Origin: Agathobaculum ammoniilyticum
GTDB taxonomy: Bacteria > Bacillota > Clostridia > Oscillospirales > Butyricicoccaceae
Direction: 5' to 3'
Length of the DNA: 64,000 nt
Assembly: GCF_025567315.1 (NCBI RefSeq)
Contig: NZ_JAOQJE010000006.1
Location: 1 to 64,000, forward strand
The translations under genes and the position numbers were made by a program. Positions 41,909 to 49,763 of this stretch are shown in pieces (positions within the stretch are counted from its first letter, which is position 1; the number at the start of each line of letters is the position of its first letter). Under the pieces are notes generated by a model. That model had not been told where the DNA came from. It saw only the letters and a program-made list of their open reading frames with translations, and searched no databases.

Positions 41909-42258
41909 TGGACGAACTGCAGAATATCCTTTCGAGGCTCGTTCAGACCGGCACGGTAACGGCCGTCGACAGCGCAAAGCGCAGGGCTCGTGTCAAGTTT
42001 AAGGACACAGGCATCATTTCGGACTGGCTCTATGTGCTCCAGCACTACGGAGCGAATTTCTACATAAAGCCGGACGCAAAGCACACGCATGAGATCACGG
42101 ACACCTTCACCGGCGGCGGCACAGCCAGCGAATTCCCCGACCACGACCACCTGCCCGGCTCGCATCTGACCTACTGGATGCCGAAGGTGAATGACCGCGT
42201 CCTCTGCCTATACCTTCCGGTATTCAACGGGGACGGTTTTGTGTTAGGAGGTTTTTGA
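41908..42258 (+). CDS. Baseplate spike protein V-like
   Basis: 116 residues. GTVTAVDSAKRRARVKFKDTGIISDWLYVLQHY is the OB-type N-terminal domain of gpV/gp45 spikes, and the C-terminal half HTHEITDTFTGGGTASEFPDHDHLPGSH is His-rich as in iron-binding spike tips. Short for the family, lacking a long beta-helix. Shares one base with the hub gene. Confidence 0.82.
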   Translation: MDELQNILSRLVQTGTVTAVDSAKRRARVKFKDTGIISDWLYVLQHYGANFYIKPDAKHTHEITDTFTGGGTASEFPDHDHLPGSHLTYWMPKVNDRVLCLYLPVFNGDGFVLGGF

Positions 42259-42260
42259 GC

Positions 42261-42662
42261 ATGGGAATGGTCGGCTGTCTGGGCGACATCGTTTTTACGG
42301 TGTCTGACCGCACGATCGAAACGATCAATAATGTCACCTGGTCTGGGTCTGCCCGGTACGCGACCCATCAGCGGCACGGCACACACGCCCTTACGGAGTT
42401 CACCGGCCTTGACCCCGACAAGATGACCTTCGACATCGTTCTCTCCGCTTACCTCGGCGTTGATCCTATCGCCGAGGTCGTGAAGCTGTGGAACTATGAG
42501 CGCGGCGGCATCGCCGTCCCGCTGGTGATCGGCAACAAGGGCTACGGGAAATATCGCTGGTCCGTGCTTGATCACAAGATGAAGATGAAAACCTATGACG
42601 GACGCGGCAACGTCACCAGCGCCACCGTGTCCGTCAGCCTGCAAGAGTATCTGAGGGGGTAA
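42261..42662 (+). CDS. Tail protein U (P2 gpU-like)
   Basis: 133 residues from the ATG eight bases after TTAGGAGG. CLGDIVFTVSDRTIETINNVTWSGSARYATHQRHGT and the C-terminal GNVTSATVSVSLQEYLRG match P2 gpU, the tail terminator. It follows spike V rather than preceding the sheath, a frequent order in clostridial phages. Confidence 0.85.
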   Translation: MGMVGCLGDIVFTVSDRTIETINNVTWSGSARYATHQRHGTHALTEFTGLDPDKMTFDIVLSAYLGVDPIAEVVKLWNYERGGIAVPLVIGNKGYGKYRWSVLDHKMKMKTYDGRGNVTSATVSVSLQEYLRG

Positions 42663-42669
42663 AGCTGCC

Positions 42670-42990
42670 ATGAGCTACAAGGTGACCGCATCTGACATCG
42701 GCGCGGTGCAGCTCAACGAGACTGACACCGTCCGCTCTGTCTTGCAGAATATCGCCATTATCCTTTCCACGCGGCAGGGGACCTGTCCGTTGTATCGCGG
42801 CTTCGGTCTTCCTCAGAAGTTCGTGGATAAGCCTCTGCCGGTAGCTATGCCTATGATGTATTCCGAGGTCAAAGAGGCAGTGGAAGAATATGAGCCCCGC
42901 GCCGAGGTGGTGAATGTGACCTTTGCGGCCGACAGAAACGCCCCGGGCAGGCTGATCCCTACCGTGGAGGTGAACATCATCAATGAGTGA
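42670..42990 (+). CDS. Baseplate wedge protein W (gp25-like)
   Basis: 106 residues. TVRSVLQNIAIILSTRQGTCPLYRGFGLP and AVEEYEPRAEVVNVTFAADR form the GPW_gp25 fold, which anchors sheath to baseplate. Overlaps gpJ by eight bases. Confidence 0.92.
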   Translation: MSYKVTASDIGAVQLNETDTVRSVLQNIAIILSTRQGTCPLYRGFGLPQKFVDKPLPVAMPMMYSEVKEAVEEYEPRAEVVNVTFAADRNAPGRLIPTVEVNIINE

Positions 42991-44122
42991 GAGGAATACG
43001 GGATATCAGTTCGTTTCTACCGACACCGAAGCGGTGGAATCGCTGCTGATCTCCATTTACGAAAAAATCACCGGCGTCAGCGTGAAGCCCGCCAGCCCCG
43101 AAAAGCTGTTTATCCAATTCGTGGCCGCCGTGGTGATCCAGGAGCGCGGGCTGAACAATTACACAGGCAATCAGAATATCCCAAGCCGCGCGGAAGGGGA
43201 AAACCTGGACGCGCTGGCCGAGCTGTTCTATGTCACGCAGCGCCCGGCGGCGCAGGCTGCGGTCTGTACCGAGCGCTTCCATATCTCCGAGGCACAGACC
43301 ACGGCGATCCTCATTCCTTCCGGTACGCGCGTCACCGACGCCAGCGGTACGCTGATATGGGAGACGGTTGCAGATGCCTATGTATCCATCGGTGAAACCT
43401 ATGCCGATGTGCAGATCCGCTGCCAGACTGTTGGTGCGGTCGGCAACGGCTACGCAGTGGGACAGATCAACACCTTCGTTGACCTGTTCGACTACTGTGA
43501 GCGCTGCGAAAACCTCACCGCCAGCGATGACGGCGCAGACCAGGCCACTGACGACGAGTTCTATGAGCTGATGCGCGCCAGTCAGGACGCTTACAGCTGC
43601 GCCGGAGCCAAGGGTGGGTATATCTACTTTGCCAAGCAGGTCAGCACCAAGATCGCCGACGTGGTGGCGAACAGCCCCAGCGACGGAGCGGTGGACCTCT
43701 ATGTCCTCATGGACGACGGCACCATCGCTACCACGGAGATCAAGAATGCTGTCCTCGCCGCCTGCAACGATGACACGGTGCGGCCGCTGACGGACAAGGT
43801 CTCTGTCAAGGACCCGCAGAAGGTGAGCTACAATATCACCTTCACCTACTATGTGCCGAAGGACAGTTCCCTCAGCTCCACAGAGATCAAGGCTGCGGTC
43901 GACAAGGCCGTGGCCGAGTTCGTCGCGTGGCAGTGCGGGAAGCTGGGGCGCGACATCAACCCCTCCGTGCTGATCGGAAAGCTCATGCAGACCGGCATCA
44001 AGCGCGTGGCGCTGACCAGCCCGGTCTTTACCACGCTGCGGGATGGATCCGACGACACGACGCCGCAGGTTGCGTCGGTCGGGACCATCACGGCCACGAA
44101 TGGGGGCTACGAGGATGAATAA
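42983..44122 (+). CDS. Baseplate wedge protein J
   Basis: 379 residues. YEKITGVSVKPASPEKLFIQFVAAVVIQERGLNNYTGNQNIP, GENLDALAELFYVTQRPAAQAA and CAGAKGGYIYFAKQVST are baseplate J/gp47 features. Builds the wedge with W and I. Overlaps gpI by eight bases. Confidence 0.93.
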   Translation: MSERNTGYQFVSTDTEAVESLLISIYEKITGVSVKPASPEKLFIQFVAAVVIQERGLNNYTGNQNIPSRAEGENLDALAELFYVTQRPAAQAAVCTERFHISEAQTTAILIPSGTRVTDASGTLIWETVADAYVSIGETYADVQIRCQTVGAVGNGYAVGQINTFVDLFDYCERCENLTASDDGADQATDDEFYELMRASQDAYSCAGAKGGYIYFAKQVSTKIADVVANSPSDGAVDLYVLMDDGTIATTEIKNAVLAACNDDTVRPLTDKVSVKDPQKVSYNITFTYYVPKDSSLSSTEIKAAVDKAVAEFVAWQCGKLGRDINPSVLIGKLMQTGIKRVALTSPVFTTLRDGSDDTTPQVASVGTITATNGGYEDE

Positions 44123-44702
44123 GGCGCACGGCATCACGAAGGAAAACCTGCTGGCCTCCTTGCCGGCAGTCCTTGCCAATGACGACAATATGGCGGCGCT
44201 TGCCTCTGCCGTTGCCGAGGTGCTGGCTGCCCGCGTAGGCGAGATCGAGCGCGTGTCGATCTACTCACAGATCGACCGGCTCCCGAACGAGCTGCTGGAC
44301 ATTCTGGCGAACGACTTCAAGGTTGACTGGTGGGACGCCAACTACACCCTGGAGGAAAAGCGCCGGACGCTGAAAGACTCATGGAATGTTCACCGCAGGC
44401 TCGGCACCAAGGCGGCGGTCGTGCTGGCGATCTCCGCCATCTACCCCGATACGCAGGTCAGCGAATGGTGGGAATACGGCGGCAAACCGTACCACTTCAA
44501 GCTGCTGATCGACGCCACCTATGAGGATGTCGACCCCGTCAGACATCAGCGCGTGATCGACCGCGTTGCCTTTTACAAGAATCTGCGCTCGGTGCTGGAC
44601 GAGGTAGAATACTACGACGCCGGAGGACTGGCAACAGGGTATTTCGGCGCGGCCTGCATCGGCTGCGAGCTGGTCGACAGCGCGGCCGCCATTCGATACT
44701 GA
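44115..44702 (+). CDS. Baseplate/tail protein I
   Basis: 195 residues. LDILANDFKVDWWDANYTLEEKRRTLKDSWNVHRRLGTKAAVVLAISAIYP is diagnostic of P2 gpI. It connects wedge to fibre, and the fibre gene follows directly. Confidence 0.9.
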   Translation: MNKAHGITKENLLASLPAVLANDDNMAALASAVAEVLAARVGEIERVSIYSQIDRLPNELLDILANDFKVDWWDANYTLEEKRRTLKDSWNVHRRLGTKAAVVLAISAIYPDTQVSEWWEYGGKPYHFKLLIDATYEDVDPVRHQRVIDRVAFYKNLRSVLDEVEYYDAGGLATGYFGAACIGCELVDSAAAIRY

Positions 44703-44719
44703 CACGGAGGTGTTTTACT

Positions 44720-47428
44720 ATGGCAACATGGAACGGCGTCATCACCAACGCCGGCAACAGCCTGCTCAATGAGTGGGTGAATGAAAAGACCCTGAACTTC
44801 GACAGCGCGGCTGCGGGGCAGGGCACCGTCGCGGCGGCGGCAATGATGGCACAGACCGCCCTCGTCAATGAAAAGCAGACCGCGAGCCTGCTGGGCGGCG
44901 AGAGGGTATCTTCCGGCATTCGCCTGAAGCTCCGCATCGCTGCGCCGAATACGGCCTATACGCTGAATCAGTTCCGCGTATCTGCCAGCGTGGACGGAGG
45001 AGCGTCCGCCATGATCGCCTTGTTCCAGCTGGAGCAGGGCGTTCCCATTCCCAGCAAGACAGAATCGCCGGATTTCGTCTACACCTTTTACGCGCTGATC
45101 TCCTGCTCGAATACCGGCACATGGACGGTGACGGTCGACACCAGCGCCTGCGTCACACAGAGCGATATGTCCGCTGCCATCACTGAGGCGGTAAAGACCA
45201 AGCAGGACAAGATCATGGTCAAGGGTCTGCTGCTGGGCGACGGGAACGGGAATATCTCTGCGGCAGTCGCCGGAAAGGACTACGGTTATCCACTTGCAAC
45301 AGGCTCAGGAGCGCCGACAGCCACGACCGAGGGTACCGCAGGGCAGCACTACTATGACAGCGCTACGGGCAAGGAATACGTCTGCAGCGGCAAGGACAGC
45401 AGCGGCAAGTATCAGTGGAAGCTGTCCGGCGCCAGCGACGCGGCCGATCTGACCTATAACGGTGAATCGCTCGACACCTTCCTTGATGGCGTTTCCGGCG
45501 ACCTCGACACGCTCTCCAAGGGGCTGGACGGAAGTAAGCCACTCACCGGCAAGACCGATCCGACCTCCAGCACGAAGGGCTCGGTCGGCCAGTCGTATCT
45601 GAACACAGACACCATGCAGACCTTCTACTGCACGGCAGCCAACGATCAGACCGGCGTATACACATGGGAAAAGCCCAAGGGCGGCGGCGTGGCTCCACAG
45701 CTGGAGGTCTCTGTTGCCACCGGATCGGCTATCACCTGTACGAACGGCGAGACTACGCTGACTGGCACCAGCGCCGGCGGTAAATGCGTTTTTGATCTCC
45801 CTGGCTACGGTACATGGTCGCTGTATGCCACGCTGAACGGGCAGACCACCGCCACCGAGACTGTGGTCGTGGATCAGGTCAAGCAGTACGCGGTGACGCT
45901 GAGTTACTTCGCGGCTACGCTGACCGTAACGGCGGAATCCGGCGCAGTCGTGACCGCCACGCTTGGCACGAAGCAGTATACCGGCACCTGCGGCAGCAAC
46001 GGCAAGTGTGCGCTGACCGTCAACTATGCCGGCACCTATTCCGTGACGGCCACCAAGAGCGGGGTATCCTCGTCCACGGCGTCTGCGGCGGTGTCGACCT
46101 CCGGCGGCAGTTACACCGCAACGGTGAAGTTCTGCACCCTCACCGTCACCATCGACAGCGGCTCTACGGTCAAGGCGGTCAACGGCTCCACCACACTCAC
46201 GGCCACCAGCAGCGGAACGGCAAAGTTCTACCTGCCGAACACCGGCACGTGGAGCGTCACCGCCACCAAGAACGGCGAGACGGCCACCGGCAGCGTAGCT
46301 TGCAGCTCCTACACCGGCTATACGCTGGAGCTGTCCTATGTCAAGGTCTTCGGCGTTTGCTGGAATTACAATGCGCAGTCGACGGCTCTGACGCGGCTGA
46401 AGAAGGCCACCGATCCGAACGGACTGGTCAATGTCGACATCACCACGAATCCCGCGCCTGCGGTCGGTACCGGCGCCGGCAGCTCTCCCTTCGACAACTA
46501 TCTCCCGTGGAGCGGCATGGACGAGTACAACATCATCAACAATGCCGTAAGCCACAAGAAGGGGCAGAGCGGCTTCTCTCGAAGCAGCTACGATACCGTT
46601 GTCTTTATCCCCGAGTATTACTTCCGTATTATCGACGATGCCGCCAACAAGAAACGGTACTTCTACATCGCGGATAAGGCCAAGAGCGGCTTCACCAAGC
46701 ACCCCGGCTCCGGCAAGTATGTCGGCCGCTACAACACGATCTCCGGCCATTATTCCAAGACCGGCGCTGCGCCGCTGGTCAACCTGACCCGCGCATCGGC
46801 TCGTTCCGGTGCCAGAGGAAAGGGTAGTAAGTGGAGCGAGTATGACTTCGCGTCTTGGTGCGCGGTCTGGCTGCTCTATTTGGTGGAGTTTTCCGACTGG
46901 GACAGCCAGAGCAAAATCGGGCGCGGCTATGTCGACGGCAACAGCTCTGCCATTTCTTCCGGCGGCACGGACAGTATGACCTACCACACCGGACGCGCAG
47001 CTGGGACGAACGGAAAGACCGCCGTCCAGTACCGGCACATCGAGAATCCCTACGGCAATGTCTTCGAGTTTATCGACGGGATCAACTTCTCCGACGGAAC
47101 GGTATATGTCTGCCTGAACCCTGCGAGCTATGCAGATGACACCGCGGCCAACTATACGAACATCGGCTCCAAGATACAGAGCGATGGGTACATCACGGCC
47201 ATCGGCGTATCGTCGGCCATGCCCTGGGCGTTCTATCCCACGGCGGTCGGCGGCAGCGAGACGACCTACATTCCGGACTACGCCTACTGCTACTCTGGCT
47301 GGCGTGTCCTCCTCGTCGGTGGCGGCTGGGGCAACGGCGGCGGTGCCGGCCTTTTCTACTTCAACGCGGGCCACGCCTCGTCGCCCTCGAACTCGAGCGT
47401 CGGTGCGCGACTCCTTTTCCACCCCTAA
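44720..47428 (+). CDS. Tail fibre/receptor-binding protein, DGR target
   Basis: 902 residues after ACGGAGG. Residues 1-150 resemble tail-collar (DUF3751-like) proteins. About 330-540 contain repeated Ig-like or carboxypeptidase-regulatory segments (LTVTAESGAVVTATLG, TLTVTIDSGSTVKAVNG). About 600-902 are a C-type-lectin/formylglycine-enzyme-like fold (YFRIIDDAANKKRYF, NVFEFIDGINFSDGTVYVC, WRVLLVGGGWGNGGGAGLFYF). The last 46 codons are the variable repeat. Thirteen residues correspond to adenine-bearing AAY or TAC template codons; ten differ now. It probably recognises the host surface. Confidence 0.9.
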   Translation: MATWNGVITNAGNSLLNEWVNEKTLNFDSAAAGQGTVAAAAMMAQTALVNEKQTASLLGGERVSSGIRLKLRIAAPNTAYTLNQFRVSASVDGGASAMIALFQLEQGVPIPSKTESPDFVYTFYALISCSNTGTWTVTVDTSACVTQSDMSAAITEAVKTKQDKIMVKGLLLGDGNGNISAAVAGKDYGYPLATGSGAPTATTEGTAGQHYYDSATGKEYVCSGKDSSGKYQWKLSGASDAADLTYNGESLDTFLDGVSGDLDTLSKGLDGSKPLTGKTDPTSSTKGSVGQSYLNTDTMQTFYCTAANDQTGVYTWEKPKGGGVAPQLEVSVATGSAITCTNGETTLTGTSAGGKCVFDLPGYGTWSLYATLNGQTTATETVVVDQVKQYAVTLSYFAATLTVTAESGAVVTATLGTKQYTGTCGSNGKCALTVNYAGTYSVTATKSGVSSSTASAAVSTSGGSYTATVKFCTLTVTIDSGSTVKAVNGSTTLTATSSGTAKFYLPNTGTWSVTATKNGETATGSVACSSYTGYTLELSYVKVFGVCWNYNAQSTALTRLKKATDPNGLVNVDITTNPAPAVGTGAGSSPFDNYLPWSGMDEYNIINNAVSHKKGQSGFSRSSYDTVVFIPEYYFRIIDDAANKKRYFYIADKAKSGFTKHPGSGKYVGRYNTISGHYSKTGAAPLVNLTRASARSGARGKGSKWSEYDFASWCAVWLLYLVEFSDWDSQSKIGRGYVDGNSSAISSGGTDSMTYHTGRAAGTNGKTAVQYRHIENPYGNVFEFIDGINFSDGTVYVCLNPASYADDTAANYTNIGSKIQSDGYITAIGVSSAMPWAFYPTAVGGSETTYIPDYAYCYSGWRVLLVGGGWGNGGGAGLFYFNAGHASSPSNSSVGARLLFHP
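47278..47416 (+). repeat. DGR variable repeat (VR)
   Basis: 139 bases at the 3' end of the fibre gene, matching the template repeat at 47650-47788 with no gaps. There are 16 mismatches, and every one lies at a template adenine (A to G nine times, A to C five, A to T two). The other 13 template adenines and all other bases agree. The GC-rich 3' end, GTCGGTGCGCGACT, is the likely initiation-of-mutagenic-homology segment. Confidence 0.96.
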
Positions 47429-47435
47429 TGGGGGA

Positions 47436-47455
47436 CCGGGGGCCGCAGCCCCCGG
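47436..47455 (+). promoter_or_regulatory. GC hairpin downstream of VR (candidate DGR target-recognition element)
   Basis: Perfect 8-bp stem CCGGGGGC / GCCCCCGG with a CGCA tetraloop, 19 bases after VR and 7 after the fibre stop. In the Bordetella phage DGR a hairpin/cruciform of the same stem and loop size after VR is needed for efficient retrohoming. It could instead be a terminator, but no T-run follows. Confidence 0.65.
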
Positions 47456-47513
47456 AGCTTTCCCGCCTGCACCAGCTGGCGGCATGAGCGCAAGCCCAAA
47501 AGCTGAATGGGGT

Positions 47514-47568
47514 ACGGGGCGAAGCCCCGTCGACACGATTTTTGAAAATAACGTATTCTGTTATTTTC
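47514..47568. terminator. Two hairpins between VR and TR
   Basis: ACGGGGC-gaa-GCCCCGT (47514-47530) is a 7-bp stem with a GAA loop. GAAAATAAC / GTTATTTTC (47544-47568) is a 9-bp AT-rich stem followed by TCCCGTTTTT. The second can end the fibre transcript and separate it from the template RNA unit. Confidence 0.5.
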
Positions 47569-47649
47569 TCCCGTTTTTCCGTATGCGCGGCAGGCCGGAG
47601 GTATAATTATCTCCGGGACTGCCTGCGCCATGCGCCGAGGGCTTGTTTT

Positions 47650-47788
47650 CTACGCCAACTACAACTCTGGCTGGCGTGTCCTCCTCGTCGGTGGCAACTG
47701 GAACAACGGCGGCAATGCCGGCCTTTTCTACTTCAACGCGAACAACGCCTCGTCGAACTCGAACTCGAACGTCGGTGCGCGACTACTT
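47650..47788 (+). repeat. DGR template repeat (TR)
   Basis: 139 bases, the unmutated copy of the variable repeat, rich in AAC codons (12 AAY codons in the fibre frame). It lies 125 bases upstream of the reverse transcriptase. Its RNA would be copied with errors at adenines and the cDNA would replace VR. The short open frame over it (47629-47848) is a by-product of homology and lacks a known product. Confidence 0.96.
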
Positions 47789-47913
47789 GTTTTTCTTTTG
47801 ACTGGCGCAGGCTTTCCCTCACCGCTTGGTGAAAATATTGCCGCATAGGACGGGGTTTAGTAGGCTTCGGCTCGAATAACCTCGCAGGCAAACAAGGACG
47901 GAGGGGAAATCCT

Positions 47914-49011
47914 ATGCCGAAACGAGTCGGCTATCTCTACGACAAGATGGTTGACCGGGACTTCATTCGCGCTGTCATTCAGGAGGCGGCAAAGGGGCGC
48001 CGGAGTCGTAAAGACATTGCCCCTGTGTTGGCAGACCTGGACGGGTATGTCGAAAAGACCTATGAGCTGGTCGCAAGCGAGAGCTTTGTACCATCCGAGC
48101 CGAAGATCCGCGAGATCTATGATGAGAGCAGCGAGAAGCACCGTAAGATCAAGATGGTCCCGTTCTGGCCGGACGGCGTGATCCAGTGGATGCTGGTGAC
48201 GGCCATGAAACCGGTGCTTATGCGCGGGATGCACCCGTGGTCCTGCGCGTCGATTCCCGGACGTGGTGGAAAGCGAATCCACAAGAAGATCCGCGGCGCG
48301 CTCCGCAACGACCCGAAGGGGACGAAGTACGCCGCTGAGCTGGACGTCGCACAGTATTACCCCAGCATCTCCGGCAAGCGGCTGATCTGGGCGCTGGCGC
48401 GGAAGATCAAGGACAAGCGCTTTCTGCGGACGGTCTATTCCATCATCGAATCCTGCGGCGGCGGGCTGGCTATCGGGTATTACATCTGCCAATGGCTGGC
48501 AAACTTCTACTTGGAGCCGCTGGACAGGTACATCATGACGCTGCCGGGCGTGAAGTATATGACCCGCTACATGGACAACATCACCCTGCTCGGGCCGAAT
48601 AAGAAGCAGCTGCACAAGGCGCGGAAGCTGGTCGCCGCGTTCATGCAGCAGCGGCTCGGCCTGTCCATGAAAGCGAACTGGCAGATCTATCCCACGGCAA
48701 AGCGCATGGTGAGCGCGGTCGGCTACCGCTTTTCCCGCACTCATGTCATTCTGCGCAAGCGGAATTTCCTGCGCTTCACCCGGCAATGCCGCCGCGTCAA
48801 AAAGCGGCTTGACGCCGGAAAGCCTATCATGTTCGCCCAGGCCTCCGGGCTACTGAGCCGCGCCGGGCAACTGAAGCACTGCAATAGCCATACAATTCGG
48901 GTGAAGTACATTGACCCGATTGGAGTAAAACATCTGAAGGAGGTCGTGCGAAATGAGAGTAAGAGGCGACAACGCGCCCAGCAACGCTTTCTCGCTGGAG
49001 GAGCAGCCTAA
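47914..49011 (+). CDS. DGR reverse transcriptase (YMDN variant)
   Basis: 365 residues after GGAGGGG. RT motifs in order: WPDGVIQWMLVTAMKPVL, SIPGRGGKRIHKKI, AELDVAQYYPSIS (motif A), GLAIGYYICQWLANFYLEPLD (motif B region; IG-C-Q in place of the usual IG-SQ), and RYMDNITLLG (motif C, second Asp replaced by Asn). A thumb region with FTRQCRRVKKRL follows. No maturase or nuclease domain, as usual for DGR enzymes. It copies TR RNA and causes adenine-directed changes. No Avd-like gene was found near it. Confidence 0.93.
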   Translation: MPKRVGYLYDKMVDRDFIRAVIQEAAKGRRSRKDIAPVLADLDGYVEKTYELVASESFVPSEPKIREIYDESSEKHRKIKMVPFWPDGVIQWMLVTAMKPVLMRGMHPWSCASIPGRGGKRIHKKIRGALRNDPKGTKYAAELDVAQYYPSISGKRLIWALARKIKDKRFLRTVYSIIESCGGGLAIGYYICQWLANFYLEPLDRYIMTLPGVKYMTRYMDNITLLGPNKKQLHKARKLVAAFMQQRLGLSMKANWQIYPTAKRMVSAVGYRFSRTHVILRKRNFLRFTRQCRRVKKRLDAGKPIMFAQASGLLSRAGQLKHCNSHTIRVKYIDPIGVKHLKEVVRNESKRRQRAQQRFLAGGAA

Positions 49012-49375
49012 TAAGCCGGGGGTAGCCCTGGTGCGCTTCTACGAGAACGCCGAGCCGTTTGAGGAAAAGCGGGACGAGCTGACCATCAGCGGGTGGGTGT
49101 ACGACGAATATCACCTGGAGCTGAATATGTACGACGGCCTGAGTGAAGACATCCTCGGCAACTATGCCGGTTATCTGGCGCAAGCCAAGCTGCATGAGGC
49201 GGAGGGCAAGACGATCCCCTCCCTGCAGCAGCAGGTAGCCGACCTGGAGACCGACAAGGCGGCATTGACGGAAAAGGTGACGAGCCTTGAAGGGCAGGTC
49301 ACCGATACGCAGATGGCGCTATGCGATGTCTACGAACAGATCGTCGCCGTGACATCTACAACAGGAGGCGAATAA
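48953..49375 (+). CDS. Post-fibre tail protein with coiled-coil C-terminus
   Basis: 140 residues; AAGGAGG sits nine bases before the ATG, inside the end of the RT gene (59-base overlap). Residues 1-75 are beta-rich (VALVRFYENAEPFEEKRDELTISGWVYDEYHLEL). Residues 95-125 form a heptad coil (LQQQVADLETDKAALTEKVTSLEGQV). Such proteins precede CD1375-type genes in clostridial phages. It does not match the all-helical Avd barrel. Confidence 0.7.
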   Translation: MRVRGDNAPSNAFSLEEQPNKPGVALVRFYENAEPFEEKRDELTISGWVYDEYHLELNMYDGLSEDILGNYAGYLAQAKLHEAEGKTIPSLQQQVADLETDKAALTEKVTSLEGQVTDTQMALCDVYEQIVAVTSTTGGE

Positions 49376-49378
49376 CCG

Positions 49379-49519
49379 ATGGCGAGCAATTACATGGTGA
49401 AGGTCTACGCAGACCTGATCCGCAAAGGGAAAAAGACGATTGAGGAAGTTCCCGACCCGCTGCAAGCAGCCGTCCGGGAAATCCTCGAAAATAGCAAGAA
49501 TGGAGCTGAGGGCTTATGA
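49379..49519 (+). CDS. CD1375-family small protein (first copy)
   Basis: 46 residues beginning MASNYMVKVYADLIRKGKKTIEEVP, three bases after the gene before. The VYA-LI-KGKKTIE-VP pattern is the CD1375/XkdX-like family found between fibre and holin. A hairpin overlaps its stop codon. Confidence 0.8.
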   Translation: MASNYMVKVYADLIRKGKKTIEEVPDPLQAAVREILENSKNGAEGL

Positions 49520-49538
49520 AAAGCCTTCGGCTCCTTCT
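49502..49538 (+). terminator. Hairpin overlapping the CD1375-like stop
   Basis: GGAGCTGAGGGCTT pairs with AAGCCTTCGGCTCC (14 bp with two wobbles) and TTCTTTT follows. It should end or thin transcription between the two paralogues. Confidence 0.75.
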
Positions 49539-49572
49539 TTTATACATTCTGATGGGAAAGGAGGTAGCAGTT

Positions 49573-49689
49573 ATGGCAGTTGTCTACGCGACCCTGATCG
49601 TCAAGGGCAAGAAGACCATCGACCAGGTTCCGAGCCTGATTCGGAAGCAGGTCGAGGAGATCCTGGCAGATCTCGAAGTCACCGTCTGA
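49573..49689 (+). CDS. CD1375-family small protein (second copy)
   Basis: 38 residues after AAAGGAGG: MAVVYATLIVKGKKTIDQVP then IRKQVEEILADLEV. It is a shortened paralogue of the gene at 49379, sharing the YA-LI-KGKKTI core. Probably arose by tandem duplication. Function unknown. Confidence 0.8.
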   Translation: MAVVYATLIVKGKKTIDQVPSLIRKQVEEILADLEVTV

Positions 49690-49706
49690 CCACGGCATTG
49701 ATACGG

Positions 49707-49738
49707 AGGGCAGCTCCTTTACGGGGGCTGCCCTTCTT
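49707..49738 (+). terminator. Rho-independent terminator
   Basis: AGGGCAGC / GCTGCCCT, 8-bp stem with a 12-base loop, followed by TCTTAT. Placed between the second CD1375-like gene and the lysis genes. Confidence 0.7.
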
Positions 49739-49763
49739 ATCACGCGCAGAGGAGGATTGAGAG

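Noticed and set aside
45305..47536. 743-residue leftward open frame over the fibre gene
   Set aside because: Antisense to the fibre; composition is that of reverse-complemented Thr/Gly/Ser codons.
47629..47848. 72-residue open frame covering the template repeat
   Set aside because: It is open only because TR copies coding VR sequence; no ribosome site, and its role is explained by the DGR.
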